Shown here piece by piece: positions 16,861 to 24,835 of a stretch of DNA of 64,000 nucleotides (position 1 is its first letter; each line of letters opens with the position of its first letter). The notes beneath the pieces were generated by a model. It made no database searches and was not told the origin of the DNA. It saw nothing but the letters and a program-made list of their open reading frames with translations. Source of the stretch: Mycolicibacterium frederiksbergense (GTDB taxonomy: Bacteria; Actinomycetota; Actinomycetes; Mycobacteriales; Mycobacteriaceae); contig NZ_JARXVE010000008.1 of assembly GCF_029893345.1 (NCBI RefSeq), positions 62,001 to 126,000 on the forward strand, written 5' to 3'. A program made the translations under genes and the position numbers.

Positions 16861-17226
16861 GTGATCAAGCCGACCTTTTCCCTTGCTTTCACCGTCCTTT
16901 CTGCAGCCTTGGTCTCGGCAATGTCGGCTACGCCGGCTCACGCCGACGACGATGCTGTTTTTTCGCCTGAGCGGGGGGTGGTCTGCGACCAGTACGTGTG
17001 TGCCGACCGCCAGGGTATTTCCTTCGCCTTTACCGAGATGTACCTGGGCAAGGAGGCCCAAGATAAGCTGCTTTCACAGGGCGATTTCGACCTGACTGAA
17101 TTCACCTTCACCAACGGTATCTTCTGCGATGTGAAGGAGCGGCTATGCCGCGTGGATCGCTACTTCGGTGCGGACGGCCAGCGCAGCGCCGCATCCGAGA
17201 AGTACACCGCAATGCTGTTTGGCTAA
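16861..17226 (+). CDS. Secreted YcgJ-like (Fels-1 prophage protein-like) small protein
   Basis: A 121-residue protein with a GTG start. A Sec signal peptide covers residues 1 to about 28 (hydrophobic LAFTVLSAALVSAM, cleavage expected after AHA). The mature part, with VFSPERGVVCDQYVCADRQG, the C-terminal FCDVKERLCRVDRYFGADG and four cysteines, matches my recollection of the E. coli YcgJ / Fels-1 prophage protein-like family. Function unknown; four cysteines suggest two disulfides. TACGGT ends 7 bases before the GTG, so the message could be leaderless. The base composition looks less GC-rich than the core genes. A perfect 19-bp hairpin follows the stop directly. Confidence 0.8.
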   Translation: MIKPTFSLAFTVLSAALVSAMSATPAHADDDAVFSPERGVVCDQYVCADRQGISFAFTEMYLGKEAQDKLLSQGDFDLTEFTFTNGIFCDVKERLCRVDRYFGADGQRSAASEKYTAMLFG

Positions 17227-17227
17227 C

Positions 17228-17270
17228 GACACCCAGGTTCGGCCACTTTAGGTGGCCGAACCTGGGTGTC
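17228..17270. terminator. Strong perfect 19-bp hairpin after the YcgJ-like gene
   Basis: Arms 17228-17246 and 17252-17270 are exact complements around a 5-base loop (TTTAG). The stem starts one base after the stop codon. No T-run follows on either strand, as in many mycobacterial terminators. Perfect pairing over 19 bp makes a transcription terminator or an mRNA-protecting 3' stem very likely. Confidence 0.8.
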
Positions 17271-17435
17271 AACGTGAGCAACGTATTACCGACCACTCAA
17301 GTGAGTAAGACCGCGCGCGCAGCTAACTCGAACATTCCAGGGTCGCAGGTTGTAATGGGCCCGAGGTGGATGTTCAGGGTCGCGGCGGGAGAGCCGACTT
17401 TAGAAGCGATACTCCCCGGCGCGAGGCGCCCTCGA

Positions 17436-17759
17436 CTAGACAAGGCTCAATTCTGCTGTGGGGATCACGCAGCGGTGCGTGCGAACGGTGACCGCACCCG
17501 AGGCCAGAAGGCAACTGCGGTCCTCCTCGGACATGCCACCCCAGGTGCCGAATGCTTCTTGGAACGTCAGCGCGTGTTCGCGGCATTGACGAGTGACCGG
17601 GCAGGTCGCGCAGACTTGTTTCGCTTGTGCTTGTCGTCGTGCACGGGCACCACCACGTTCTCCTTCTGGGTGGAAGAACAGGTTGGGATCTGCGGCACGG
17701 CATCTGGCGCGTAGCTGCCAACTCCAATCCTCCGCCAATCGAGAACGGGCTGTGCGCAT
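17436..17759 (-). CDS. WhiB-family [4Fe-4S] regulator, WhiB3-like
   Basis: A 107-residue Wbl protein. The cluster ligands are C20, C50, C53 and C59 (WSWQLRARC, then VCATCPVTRQC), followed by the turn GTWGGMSEEDR. The segment FFHPEGERGGARARR is close to the WhiB3 sequence as I recall it, more so than to WhiB1, WhiB2 or WhiB4. Wbl proteins sense redox or NO through the cluster and bind sigma-A region 4. The C-terminus lacks a clear basic AT-hook-like tail, so DNA binding may depend on the sigma partner. It is isolated and sits next to accessory genes, so it is probably an additional paralogue and not the core whiB3. Confidence 0.9.
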   Translation of the reverse strand: MRTARSRLAEDWSWQLRARCRAADPNLFFHPEGERGGARARRQAQAKQVCATCPVTRQCREHALTFQEAFGTWGGMSEEDRSCLLASGAVTVRTHRCVIPTAELSLV

Positions 17760-17817
17760 TTGACCACCTCAGTGTTCATGGGTTCCGGTCAAGCGATGGA
17801 TGTTCGAAGTTGGTGGT

Positions 17818-19140
17818 TCACGGACAACTGTTGAATTGGGCCACTGAAGTGGTGGGACTCGAAACTGTTCCCATGCGGGCGGCGACGATCGCTGAGACCA
17901 GCGCGATGGACGACACCACAATCATGAATAAGGCCAGGGCGTGCCAGTTGCCATCGCTGCCTACCAGCGCCGCGGCAATGAGAGGAGCAGTACCGCCAAG
18001 CGCGGCCCCGGTGACCTCGCGTGAGAACGCAATACCGCTGTAGCGCACCTCTGTCGGAAACAGGCGTTTGTAGAGGACCGGTTGGGTGGAAAACTGAGCA
18101 CCGATGAGGACGGGCAGCCCGAAAATGACCGCACCTGCCGCGATCAACGGATCCCTGGTGTCCAGCAACAGCCAGAACGGGATCACAAACAAGATTGAAC
18201 CGATGTTGGCGGCGATGAACAGTCGGCTCGGTCCGATCCGATCGCCCAGGATGCCGAAGAGGGGAAGCGTTAGGACGCCGCACCCGTAGGCGCTGGCTCC
18301 GATGATCAGCGACAGCGACCGGTCCATGTTGAGCTCATTGATCAAATAGGAGACTGAAAAGACTTGGAGGACATAGGAGTACCCGGTCAGGGTGAAGTTG
18401 AGGCCAAGACCGATGACCGCGCGGGTGCGGTGTTTGCTGAATAGCAGACGAAACGGGTGCTCGCGCCTTTCGGCCACAGCGTTTTCGCGGAGAGCGACGT
18501 ATTCTGGCGATTCATCGACGCGGGCGCGGATCCACAGGCTGACCGCCAGCAGCGGAAGCGCCAGGAGAAATGGGATGCGCCAGCCCCACGAGTACAAGGC
18601 GTCGTCGTCCAGGCGAGCCACGAGCTGGAAGGTGAGCAGAGCCACCAGTGAACCGATGTAGCTGCCGGTTCCGGGCAAAGCTCCGAACAGCCCGCCTCTC
18701 GCCTGTCCGGCGGATTCGGTGGATAACGCAACGGCGCCGGCGTATTCAGCACCCGCGCCTAGGCCCTGGACGAGCCGCAGTCCGATCAGCAGGATGGGCG
18801 CCCAGATACCAATGCTGGCGTAACTGGGAATAAGGCCGATGCCGACGGTTGCCACTCCCATCAGGAGGAGAGTGACGATGAGTGCCGGTTTGCGGCCGGA
18901 TCGGTCACCGACCGTACCGAAGATGAATCCGCCGAGCGGGCGGGCCGCGAACCCGACAGCGTAGGTGGCGAATGACGCCAGCATTCCGGTGGCCGGGCTG
19001 GTGTTGGGAAAGAAGACCGTCCCGAAGACCACTGCGGCCGCCGCGCCGTAGAGCGCGAAGTCGTAGTACTCGACTGCGGTTCCGACGAGCGCCGCGGCAG
19101 CCGTCCTGCGGCGGTCCACCGCGTTGGTTTCCGTTGCCAT
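17818..19140 (-). CDS. MFS transporter (MHS family), likely sugar-acid uptake
   Basis: A 440-residue twelve-helix MHS-type transporter: VGTAVEYYDFALYG before helix 1, GDRSGRKPALIV after helix 2, RLVQGLGAGAEYAGAVAL in helix 4 and GDRIGPSRL in the second half. It is the last gene of the catabolic operon. The start used is ATG at 19140, overlapping the aldolase stop by one base (TGATG); GTG at 19143 is also possible. With an aldolase, a KDG kinase and a GH88/105-like hydrolase in the same operon, a uronate, ketodeoxysugar acid or glycoside substrate is likely, but not proven. Confidence 0.85.
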   Translation of the reverse strand: MATETNAVDRRRTAAAALVGTAVEYYDFALYGAAAAVVFGTVFFPNTSPATGMLASFATYAVGFAARPLGGFIFGTVGDRSGRKPALIVTLLLMGVATVGIGLIPSYASIGIWAPILLIGLRLVQGLGAGAEYAGAVALSTESAGQARGGLFGALPGTGSYIGSLVALLTFQLVARLDDDALYSWGWRIPFLLALPLLAVSLWIRARVDESPEYVALRENAVAERREHPFRLLFSKHRTRAVIGLGLNFTLTGYSYVLQVFSVSYLINELNMDRSLSLIIGASAYGCGVLTLPLFGILGDRIGPSRLFIAANIGSILFVIPFWLLLDTRDPLIAAGAVIFGLPVLIGAQFSTQPVLYKRLFPTEVRYSGIAFSREVTGAALGGTAPLIAAALVGSDGNWHALALFMIVVSSIALVSAIVAARMGTVSSPTTSVAQFNSCP

Positions 19141-19796
19141 CACCGGCCCCCTGGCTTCGTAATTTGCTGCTGCACAACACTTCTAGGTCTGTCCCCAAGA
19201 GCTTTCAGAAGGCGTTGGACTCGAGACTTGACCTCGGCCGGTTCGCCGCGCGTCAGCGCCGACCCCATGCCCACCGCGACAGCACCCGCATCGATCCATT
19301 CGCGGGCATTTTCGACGTCGATGCCTCCCGTGGGGATCATGTCTATGTGCGGCATTGAGGTCCTGACATCGTTGATCCAACGTGGCGTGAGATTGCAGGC
19401 TGGGAAAATCTTGGCCGCGTCCGCGCCGAGCGCGATTGCGTTGAGAGCTTCAGTGGGTGTAGCGGCGCCAGGAAAGCTGACCAGTCCGAGCCGTCGCGCA
19501 GCGGCGATCACCGATCCGTCGACGTTGGGGCTCACCACAAATGCGCCTCCAGCGTTGGCGACAGCACCGACACTGCCGGCGTTGAGGACCGTTCCGGCTC
19601 CGATGGCAGCATCAGGATGGCGCGTGGCCAACTCGGTGATGAGATCCAGAGCACCGGGAGTGGTGAGCGTGATCTCGAGTGTGCGCAGTCCGGCGTCGAG
19701 CATGGCGTTGGCCGTGTTGCGGGCTGTGGATGCCTCAGCGCACCGGATGATGCCGATAATGCGTTGGGCCAGAATGGCACTCGTCAACGCGGTCAT
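19140..19796 (-). CDS. eda: 2-dehydro-3-deoxy-phosphogluconate (KDPG) aldolase
   Basis: A 218-residue class I aldolase that splits KDPG into pyruvate and glyceraldehyde 3-phosphate. Active-site marks are R18 (GIIRCAE), E41 (LEITLTTPGAL) and the Schiff-base lysine K129 (AAKIFPACNLTP). The phosphate loop is IPTGGID. The ATG overlaps the kinase stop (ATGA), so kinase and aldolase are made together and form the lower half of a ketodeoxysugar-acid pathway. A galactonate (KDPGal) specificity is also possible from sequence alone. Confidence 0.9.
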   Translation of the reverse strand: MTALTSAILAQRIIGIIRCAEASTARNTANAMLDAGLRTLEITLTTPGALDLITELATRHPDAAIGAGTVLNAGSVGAVANAGGAFVVSPNVDGSVIAAARRLGLVSFPGAATPTEALNAIALGADAAKIFPACNLTPRWINDVRTSMPHIDMIPTGGIDVENAREWIDAGAVAVGMGSALTRGEPAEVKSRVQRLLKALGDRPRSVVQQQITKPGGR

Positions 19797-20776
19797 CGCA
19801 TAACCTCCTGTTGGCGTTCGTAAGCTTGTATGTCGGCGGCGGTGGGTAGGCCATCTGTGTCGGTGCGGGTCGTGACGGCACGCGCTCCTAGCAGAGCGGC
19901 TCGGTGCAGGCATTGTTGGAGCGGCAGGCCGCACGAGATCCCCGAGAGGTAACCGGCTGCAAATGCATCGCCGGCGCCTATTGGGTCGATGAGCTGGGTG
20001 GGTAGTGCCGCCTGAGAGTGCTTGCTGTCAGCGGTAATGGCGGTACTTGACTTATCGGGATGCTTGAGGACGACCGTCTTGCCAGCCTGGAGGTTCGGGC
20101 CCGGAACAGCGGTGCCGTAACCATCATTGACGCTGCGATGTGCCCAGGACATCGGTTCTTGCCCGGTGAGCACGTGGACCTCGTCGTCGCCGGCGATAAC
20201 GATGTCGGCCCGTTCCAGCAACGGTGCGACGACTGCCTGCCATCGCTCGATCGGTGCGAGCTTGCGCCGGATGTTGGGATCAAAGCTGACGGTGATCGCT
20301 CGCTGTTGGGCAAGATCAATCAGGGCGTTGACCATTGCTGGGGCTGTCGGGCTCAGCATTGCTGTGATGCCGGTGAGATGGAGCAGTTCGACGCCATCGA
20401 GCCAACCTGGCTTGAGCTCGGTGTAGGTGGACGCGCTTGCCGCACTGTTTTGTCGGTAGTAGTCGATGGTGATCATCGCGTCGCTGGCATAGCTGTCGCG
20501 GACCAGCATTCCTGTGGGACGCGCTGAGTCCACACCTACGTGGCTGATATCGATGGATTCGGCACGCAGGAACCGCAACACGGCGTGCCCGGCGCTGTCG
20601 TCGCCGAGTCGCCCCAGCCAGCGAACGTTATGGCCGAGCCGGGCCAGCGCGACGGCCACGTTGACCTCAGCACCTGTTATCGAGCGCCGGAAGTGTCCGG
20701 CCCGGTGCAGCGGGAGCCCGTCGTCGACCATCATTAATGCCAGCGCCTCGCCGTAGGTGGCGATGGAGCGATTCAT
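19793..20776 (-). CDS. kdgK: PfkB family 2-keto-3-deoxygluconate kinase
   Basis: A 327-residue ribokinase-fold enzyme. The substrate-recognition segment YYRQNSAASA (107-116) and FDPNIRRKL (165-173) are typical of KDG kinases. The anion hole and catalytic base are in GAGDAFAAGY with D270. It would phosphorylate 2-keto-3-deoxygluconate with ATP, feeding the adjacent aldolase. Start at the ATG at 20776 (ATGA overlap with the hydrolase stop). A longer upstream reading is an artefact of the overlapping gene. Confidence 0.88.
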   Translation of the reverse strand: MNRSIATYGEALALMMVDDGLPLHRAGHFRRSITGAEVNVAVALARLGHNVRWLGRLGDDSAGHAVLRFLRAESIDISHVGVDSARPTGMLVRDSYASDAMITIDYYRQNSAASASTYTELKPGWLDGVELLHLTGITAMLSPTAPAMVNALIDLAQQRAITVSFDPNIRRKLAPIERWQAVVAPLLERADIVIAGDDEVHVLTGQEPMSWAHRSVNDGYGTAVPGPNLQAGKTVVLKHPDKSSTAITADSKHSQAALPTQLIDPIGAGDAFAAGYLSGISCGLPLQQCLHRAALLGARAVTTRTDTDGLPTAADIQAYERQQEVMR

Positions 20777-21861
20777 ACGTGTCCTGCCTGTTCGGGCCTT
20801 TGCTCGTGGCTCCACTCGAGAAGAGCAAGGACGGCAGGGCCTTGACCCCACGGCACGACGTAGCCCTTCGGCACGTGGTGGTAGTGGGAGTCCAGCGTGC
20901 TGGCCCACACCGCCGCCGAGACATCGCGCAGAACACCGTCGGTGCTGAGGTTGGCTGCGAGATCGCAGCGGGCCGTAGCGATCGCGGGCTCGGCAACGCT
21001 TGCCTCGACGAGGCCGAGGTCGCGCGCGCGACGCAGACCAACGGCCATGAATGCCGATGTCGAGGACTCGGTACCCGAGTCAGGCGCATGCACCACGGCG
21101 TTCCAGCCGCCGCCTGGCTGCTGGGTGCCGACCATTGCTGCCACGAGGTCGCGTGCAGAACGACGTAGCGATTCGATGCCCGGATGCTCTTGTGCGCGTT
21201 CGACGGTGTCGAGCAATCCGAGCAGCGCCCACCCCTGACCTCTTCCCCATCCCAGGATGTGGGGACTTCCGGTGCCCTGCAGATAAAAGTGGTGGAACAG
21301 GCCCGTGTCGCTGTCCTGCAGCATGTCGATGTAGCCCTGCGCCTGTTCGACGGCAAGGTCGGTCCAGGAGCGTTCACGGCTGATGTTGCCGAGTGCAGCA
21401 AAGAAGGGCGGGTCGAAATGGAGGCAGTCTATGAAGACGCCTGGGCCCGGATCGGCCAGTAGGGCTCGATCCGCCTCGCCAAGCTTCTCCGGACCGTAGG
21501 GCTCACGCAGAGGTGATTGGTCCCATGTCGTGAAGACGCCCCGCAGCTGGGGCCGACCGCGAAGGTAGTGTCCGAGCTCCAACGCCGCGTCCAGGAGCTT
21601 CTCGTCGCCGGTGTCGCGGTAGAGGTCGCAAATGGCGAGACCCGGGGCTGTGCAGTCCAGACGCCTGAACGAGGTGCCTCGACCGGCTTTCCACGCCCGG
21701 ACGAAGCCGTGCGCGAAGCCGGTCAGTTCGGGACGTTGAAGTTGTGTGGCCGCGGCCAGAATGCCCTCGAACGCGATGGAGTCGCCGAAATGCCAGGCCT
21801 CGAAGTCAAGATTGGTCAGATGGTCAGCAGCTGATGCGGTGAGTTGAACGAGATCAGTCAC
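20773..21861 (-). CDS. GH88/GH105-like unsaturated uronyl hydrolase
   Basis: A 362-residue (alpha/alpha)6-barrel protein. The hallmark WGRGQGW is at 205-211, and an acidic residue pair lies in FIDCLHFDPPFF (D145, D150). The family hydrates the 4,5-double bond of unsaturated glucuronyl or galacturonyl ends made by polysaccharide lyases, releasing a uronate that enters the KDG route. No lyase is visible in the window. The sequence has no signal peptide, so it should act on an imported disaccharide or glycoside. The start chosen is GTG at 21861, with GGAG upstream, overlapping the crotonase stop by 8 bases. Confidence 0.75.
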   Translation of the reverse strand: MTDLVQLTASAADHLTNLDFEAWHFGDSIAFEGILAAATQLQRPELTGFAHGFVRAWKAGRGTSFRRLDCTAPGLAICDLYRDTGDEKLLDAALELGHYLRGRPQLRGVFTTWDQSPLREPYGPEKLGEADRALLADPGPGVFIDCLHFDPPFFAALGNISRERSWTDLAVEQAQGYIDMLQDSDTGLFHHFYLQGTGSPHILGWGRGQGWALLGLLDTVERAQEHPGIESLRRSARDLVAAMVGTQQPGGGWNAVVHAPDSGTESSTSAFMAVGLRRARDLGLVEASVAEPAIATARCDLAANLSTDGVLRDVSAAVWASTLDSHYHHVPKGYVVPWGQGPAVLALLEWSHEQRPEQAGHV

Positions 21862-22663
21862 CGCGGAACTCCGCCGCGCGCTTTTCGGCGAAGGCCCGTT
21901 TCCCCTCGTCGGCGTCATTGGTACGCATCTCGTAGGTGAAGAGGTCGTTCTCGTATGCCAGCCCGATGTCGATGCTGGAGCTTTGAGCGACGCGAACGAG
22001 TTTCTTGACCGCTTCCACTGCGATCGGAGGCCGTGAAGCGATCGTCTGCGCGATCCGCATCGCGCCCCGCATCATGTCCTCGCGAGTCTCATAGAGGTGG
22101 TTGAGCAAGCCGATGCGGTCGGCCTCCGCGGCGTCAATGCGCTCTCCGGTGAGGAGTAGCTCGGAGGCGTGCCCTGGGCCCACCACCCGGGTGAGGAACT
22201 GGGTCGCGCCGGAGCCGCCATGCCATCCCCACTTGATCTCGGACGCTCCGAATGACGACGCGCGGGTAGCCAGGCGCACGTCGGATGCGCAGAACATCTC
22301 CAATCCGCCCCCGATGCAGTAACCGTCGACAGCGGTGATGACCGGTTTGCGTATCTTCCAGATGCCAATGGCGTAGTCGAGGTTGCGGTCGAAACGGTTG
22401 CGGTACTGCCAGCTGGTGCCGTACCCCTCGAGGTCTGTCAGGTCGCTGCCAGCACAGAAGGCACGGCCGCCCGCACCGGTCAGCACGACTGCCTTGATGT
22501 CGTCATTGTTGTTGATGTCGATGACGAGTTCGTTGAGGAGACGATCCATTGCGACGGACATCGCATTGAGCTTCTCAGGCTTGTTGAGGGTGATGGCGGC
22601 AACCCCATCGCGGATTGCGAACTGGATGGAGTCGTTGACTGGGTCGGTATTTGCAGCGCTCAT
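21854..22663 (-). CDS. Enoyl-CoA hydratase/isomerase family (crotonase) protein
   Basis: A 269-residue crotonase. The oxyanion-hole segments are FCAGSDL (69-75) and YCIGGGLEM (115-123). Both catalytic-position glutamates are present: E122 after the GGG and E142 in FGASEIKWG. This supports hydratase or dehydratase chemistry, as in carnitinyl-CoA dehydratase. The start ATG at 22663 overlaps the CoA-transferase stop (ATGA), with GAGGAGG upstream. It should act on the CoA ester made by the neighbouring CaiB-type transferase. Confidence 0.87.
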   Translation of the reverse strand: MSAANTDPVNDSIQFAIRDGVAAITLNKPEKLNAMSVAMDRLLNELVIDINNNDDIKAVVLTGAGGRAFCAGSDLTDLEGYGTSWQYRNRFDRNLDYAIGIWKIRKPVITAVDGYCIGGGLEMFCASDVRLATRASSFGASEIKWGWHGGSGATQFLTRVVGPGHASELLLTGERIDAAEADRIGLLNHLYETREDMMRGAMRIAQTIASRPPIAVEAVKKLVRVAQSSSIDIGLAYENDLFTYEMRTNDADEGKRAFAEKRAAEFRGD

Positions 22664-23889
22664 CGTTGCGCGTCCTCCTCGCAATCGGCAGTGCCAACTG
22701 CTCGGGACGCGATCAGCTCATCGACGCTAGAGGTGTCGTAGCCGAGCAGGTCGACCAAGATCGAGCGGGTGTCCGCGCCGAGCAGCGGAGGCGCTTTGCG
22801 GATCGCAACCTTGTTGCGCGACATCCGGATTGGCGGCGCTACGGTGCGCACGGTCCCGGCGTCAGGGTGCTGCATGGTTTGCACCAGCTCGCGCGCCTGG
22901 ACGTGCGGATCGCTTTCGAGATCGGCATAGGTATACACCGGGCCGCTCCAAATGTTGTAGGTGTCGAGTAGCTCAATCCACTCCTGGGTGCTGCGTTTGG
23001 TGAAGTGCGGGCGCACGATCGCGTAGATCTGGTCGGCGTGCCGCTGAGCATCGCGGACGTCGGTGTAGTCGTTCAGCCGCTGTTCGCCCAGGGCCTGTCC
23101 GAGCTTGTCTATCGGACACATCGCGAGTGTCAGCCAGCCGTCGGACGTCTGGTAGACGCCATACGGGGCACCGATCCATGCGTGGGCGGTGTGCTCAGCG
23201 CTGCGTCGCGGAAGGACGCCGGCGTTGAGATAGGTCACGAGCTCCTGAATCTGGGCGTCCATGACGACCGACAACATGTCAACCTCGACGTGCTGGCCCT
23301 GTCCCGAGTTTGAGCGCGCGATCAGTGCCGCCAAGATGGCGACGACGGCCTGGTAGCCGGTCATGGCGTCGATCGCCGGGATCCCTCCTGGCGATGGGGG
23401 TTGGTCCTCCGTTCCCACGAACCACATCGACCCGGAATACCCCTGAAGCACAAGGTCTTGCCCGGGACGTTCGGCCCCGGGGCCGGTCGACCCGTAGCCA
23501 CTGATGGAGGCGTAGACCAGCCGGGGGTTGATCCCGCGCAAGGTATCCCAGTCAACTCCGAGCCGATCGACAGTGCCAGCCCGGAAGTTCTGAATGAACA
23601 CATCGCTGTGGCGGACCAGATCGTAGAAAACTTCCCGACCCCGGTCGTTCTTGAGATCGACTGCCAGACTGCGCTTATTGCGGTTCAGGCCGAGAAAAGT
23701 CGTGGTATGACCCTTCAAGTCAACATCGGCGTAACCGTGGCTGCGGTTGAACTCGCCGTTCAACCCCTCGATCTTGATCACGTCAGCCCCCAGGTCGCCC
23801 AGGCGCATGCCCGCTATCGGACCGGCGAGCATCTGAGTGGCGTCTAGGACGCGGAGGCCGGCCAGGGCGCCAGCAGGAACTTCGGACAT
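22660..23889 (-). CDS. CaiB/BaiF-type (family III) CoA-transferase
   Basis: A 409-residue family III CoA-transferase, which moves CoA between carboxylic acids by way of an aspartyl mixed anhydride. The likely catalytic Asp is D145 in GQDLVLQGYSG. The N-terminal Rossmann part is GLRVLDATQMLAGPIAGMRLGD, and the conserved NRNKRSLAVDLK follows. The start ATG at 23889 has GGAGAGG 6 bases upstream. First gene of the operon. The 31-bp palindrome lies 22 bp upstream and would control it. The acid substrate is unknown; pairing with a crotonase is reminiscent of caiB-caiD. Confidence 0.88.
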   Translation of the reverse strand: MSEVPAGALAGLRVLDATQMLAGPIAGMRLGDLGADVIKIEGLNGEFNRSHGYADVDLKGHTTTFLGLNRNKRSLAVDLKNDRGREVFYDLVRHSDVFIQNFRAGTVDRLGVDWDTLRGINPRLVYASISGYGSTGPGAERPGQDLVLQGYSGSMWFVGTEDQPPSPGGIPAIDAMTGYQAVVAILAALIARSNSGQGQHVEVDMLSVVMDAQIQELVTYLNAGVLPRRSAEHTAHAWIGAPYGVYQTSDGWLTLAMCPIDKLGQALGEQRLNDYTDVRDAQRHADQIYAIVRPHFTKRSTQEWIELLDTYNIWSGPVYTYADLESDPHVQARELVQTMQHPDAGTVRTVAPPIRMSRNKVAIRKAPPLLGADTRSILVDLLGYDTSSVDELIASRAVGTADCEEDAQR

Positions 23890-23909
23890 ATGCAACCTCT
23901 CCTCAGCAG

Positions 23910-23942
23910 ATCTGACCATATAATATTATTATATGGTCAGAT
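23910..23942. promoter_or_regulatory. Long AT-rich palindromic operator with TATAAT boxes on both strands
   Basis: Arms TCTGACCATATAAT (23911-23924) and its exact complement (23928-23941) flank three central bases, and one more base pairs on each side (23910 and 23942). Each arm contains a perfect TATAAT, at 23919-23924 on plus and 23933-23928 on minus. It lies between the CoA-transferase gene and the divergent GntR gene. FCD-type GntR repressors bind palindromes of this kind. The site would allow one repressor dimer to block both outward promoters. Confidence 0.85.
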
Positions 23943-24013
23943 GATGCAAGGCGCGAGAGAGCGCCACCGAGACGCTGCACGACTCACCGCGCAACCCGTC
24001 GGATAATGAGCCG

Positions 24014-24751
24014 GTGAGCTCGTATTCAGCCCGCGCACTCCATGGGCATGCCGTTGACACAATTGGCCGACGCATCATCAGTGGTCAGATTGCCCCGGGC
24101 GCAGTCCTTGACGTCGACGGTCTCTCCATCGAGCTCAATGCCAGCCGGACCGTGATGCGAGAAGCTCTGCGGGTGCTGGCAGACAAAGGCCTGATCGCTG
24201 CTAAACCGCGGCGTGGCACCTACGCGCTCGACGACAGTGACTGGCATCGACTCGACCCTGACGTGATGGCTTGGGAGTTCGCCACCGGGACACTCAGCGC
24301 TCAACGGCTTGAGGACTTCACCGAACTTCGCCGCCTACTCGAACCACAGGTTGCGGCGCTGGCCGCGTTGCGGCGCGAAAACGCTGATCTTGCTTTGCTC
24401 GACCAAGCGCTGGCCGACATGGCCGATGCGAACGCCGATACCGAAGCGATCGTCGAAGCAGACGTGCGTTTCCACCGCGCGTTGTTCGCCGCAACACATA
24501 ACGTCCTGATCGAGCAGCAAGGCGTCCTTGTCGCGGTAGGTCTGCAAGCCCGCGACAACCACGTGCACAGCCACCGCATCTCGATCAAACGTGGATGGGA
24601 TCAGCACCGAGCCGTCGCCGACGCCATCCGAGCCGCCGACGCCCGACAAGCCGAGGAACAGATGCGCAGCCTCATCGACGCCGCCGCACGCGACGTGCGC
24701 GAGATCGGCCCGGACACCAGTGATCGCCCCAATAACATTCCGCTGCAGTGA
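24014..24751 (+). CDS. GntR family regulator (FadR subfamily, FCD domain)
   Basis: A 245-residue regulator. The N-terminal winged helix spans about 10-75 (AVDTIGRRIISGQIAPGAVLD, then SIELNASRTVMREALRVLADKGLI). The all-helical FCD ligand domain spans about 95-230, with metal-site candidates D148 region (EADVRFHRALFAATHN) and the later histidines (WDQHRAVADAI). GTG start at 24014. It is divergent from the CoA-transferase operon and separated by the palindrome, so it is the probable local repressor. Its inducer is probably a sugar acid or CoA-pathway acid, which is inference. Confidence 0.9.
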   Translation: MSSYSARALHGHAVDTIGRRIISGQIAPGAVLDVDGLSIELNASRTVMREALRVLADKGLIAAKPRRGTYALDDSDWHRLDPDVMAWEFATGTLSAQRLEDFTELRRLLEPQVAALAALRRENADLALLDQALADMADANADTEAIVEADVRFHRALFAATHNVLIEQQGVLVAVGLQARDNHVHSHRISIKRGWDQHRAVADAIRAADARQAEEQMRSLIDAAARDVREIGPDTSDRPNNIPLQ

Positions 24752-24835
24752 CATCCCGCTAGTCCGCTCGCAGACAGCGCCACAACCAGCCGATAGCTTT
24801 CGGGAACGCCGACCAAGTTCCGCTCCGAAGCCACT

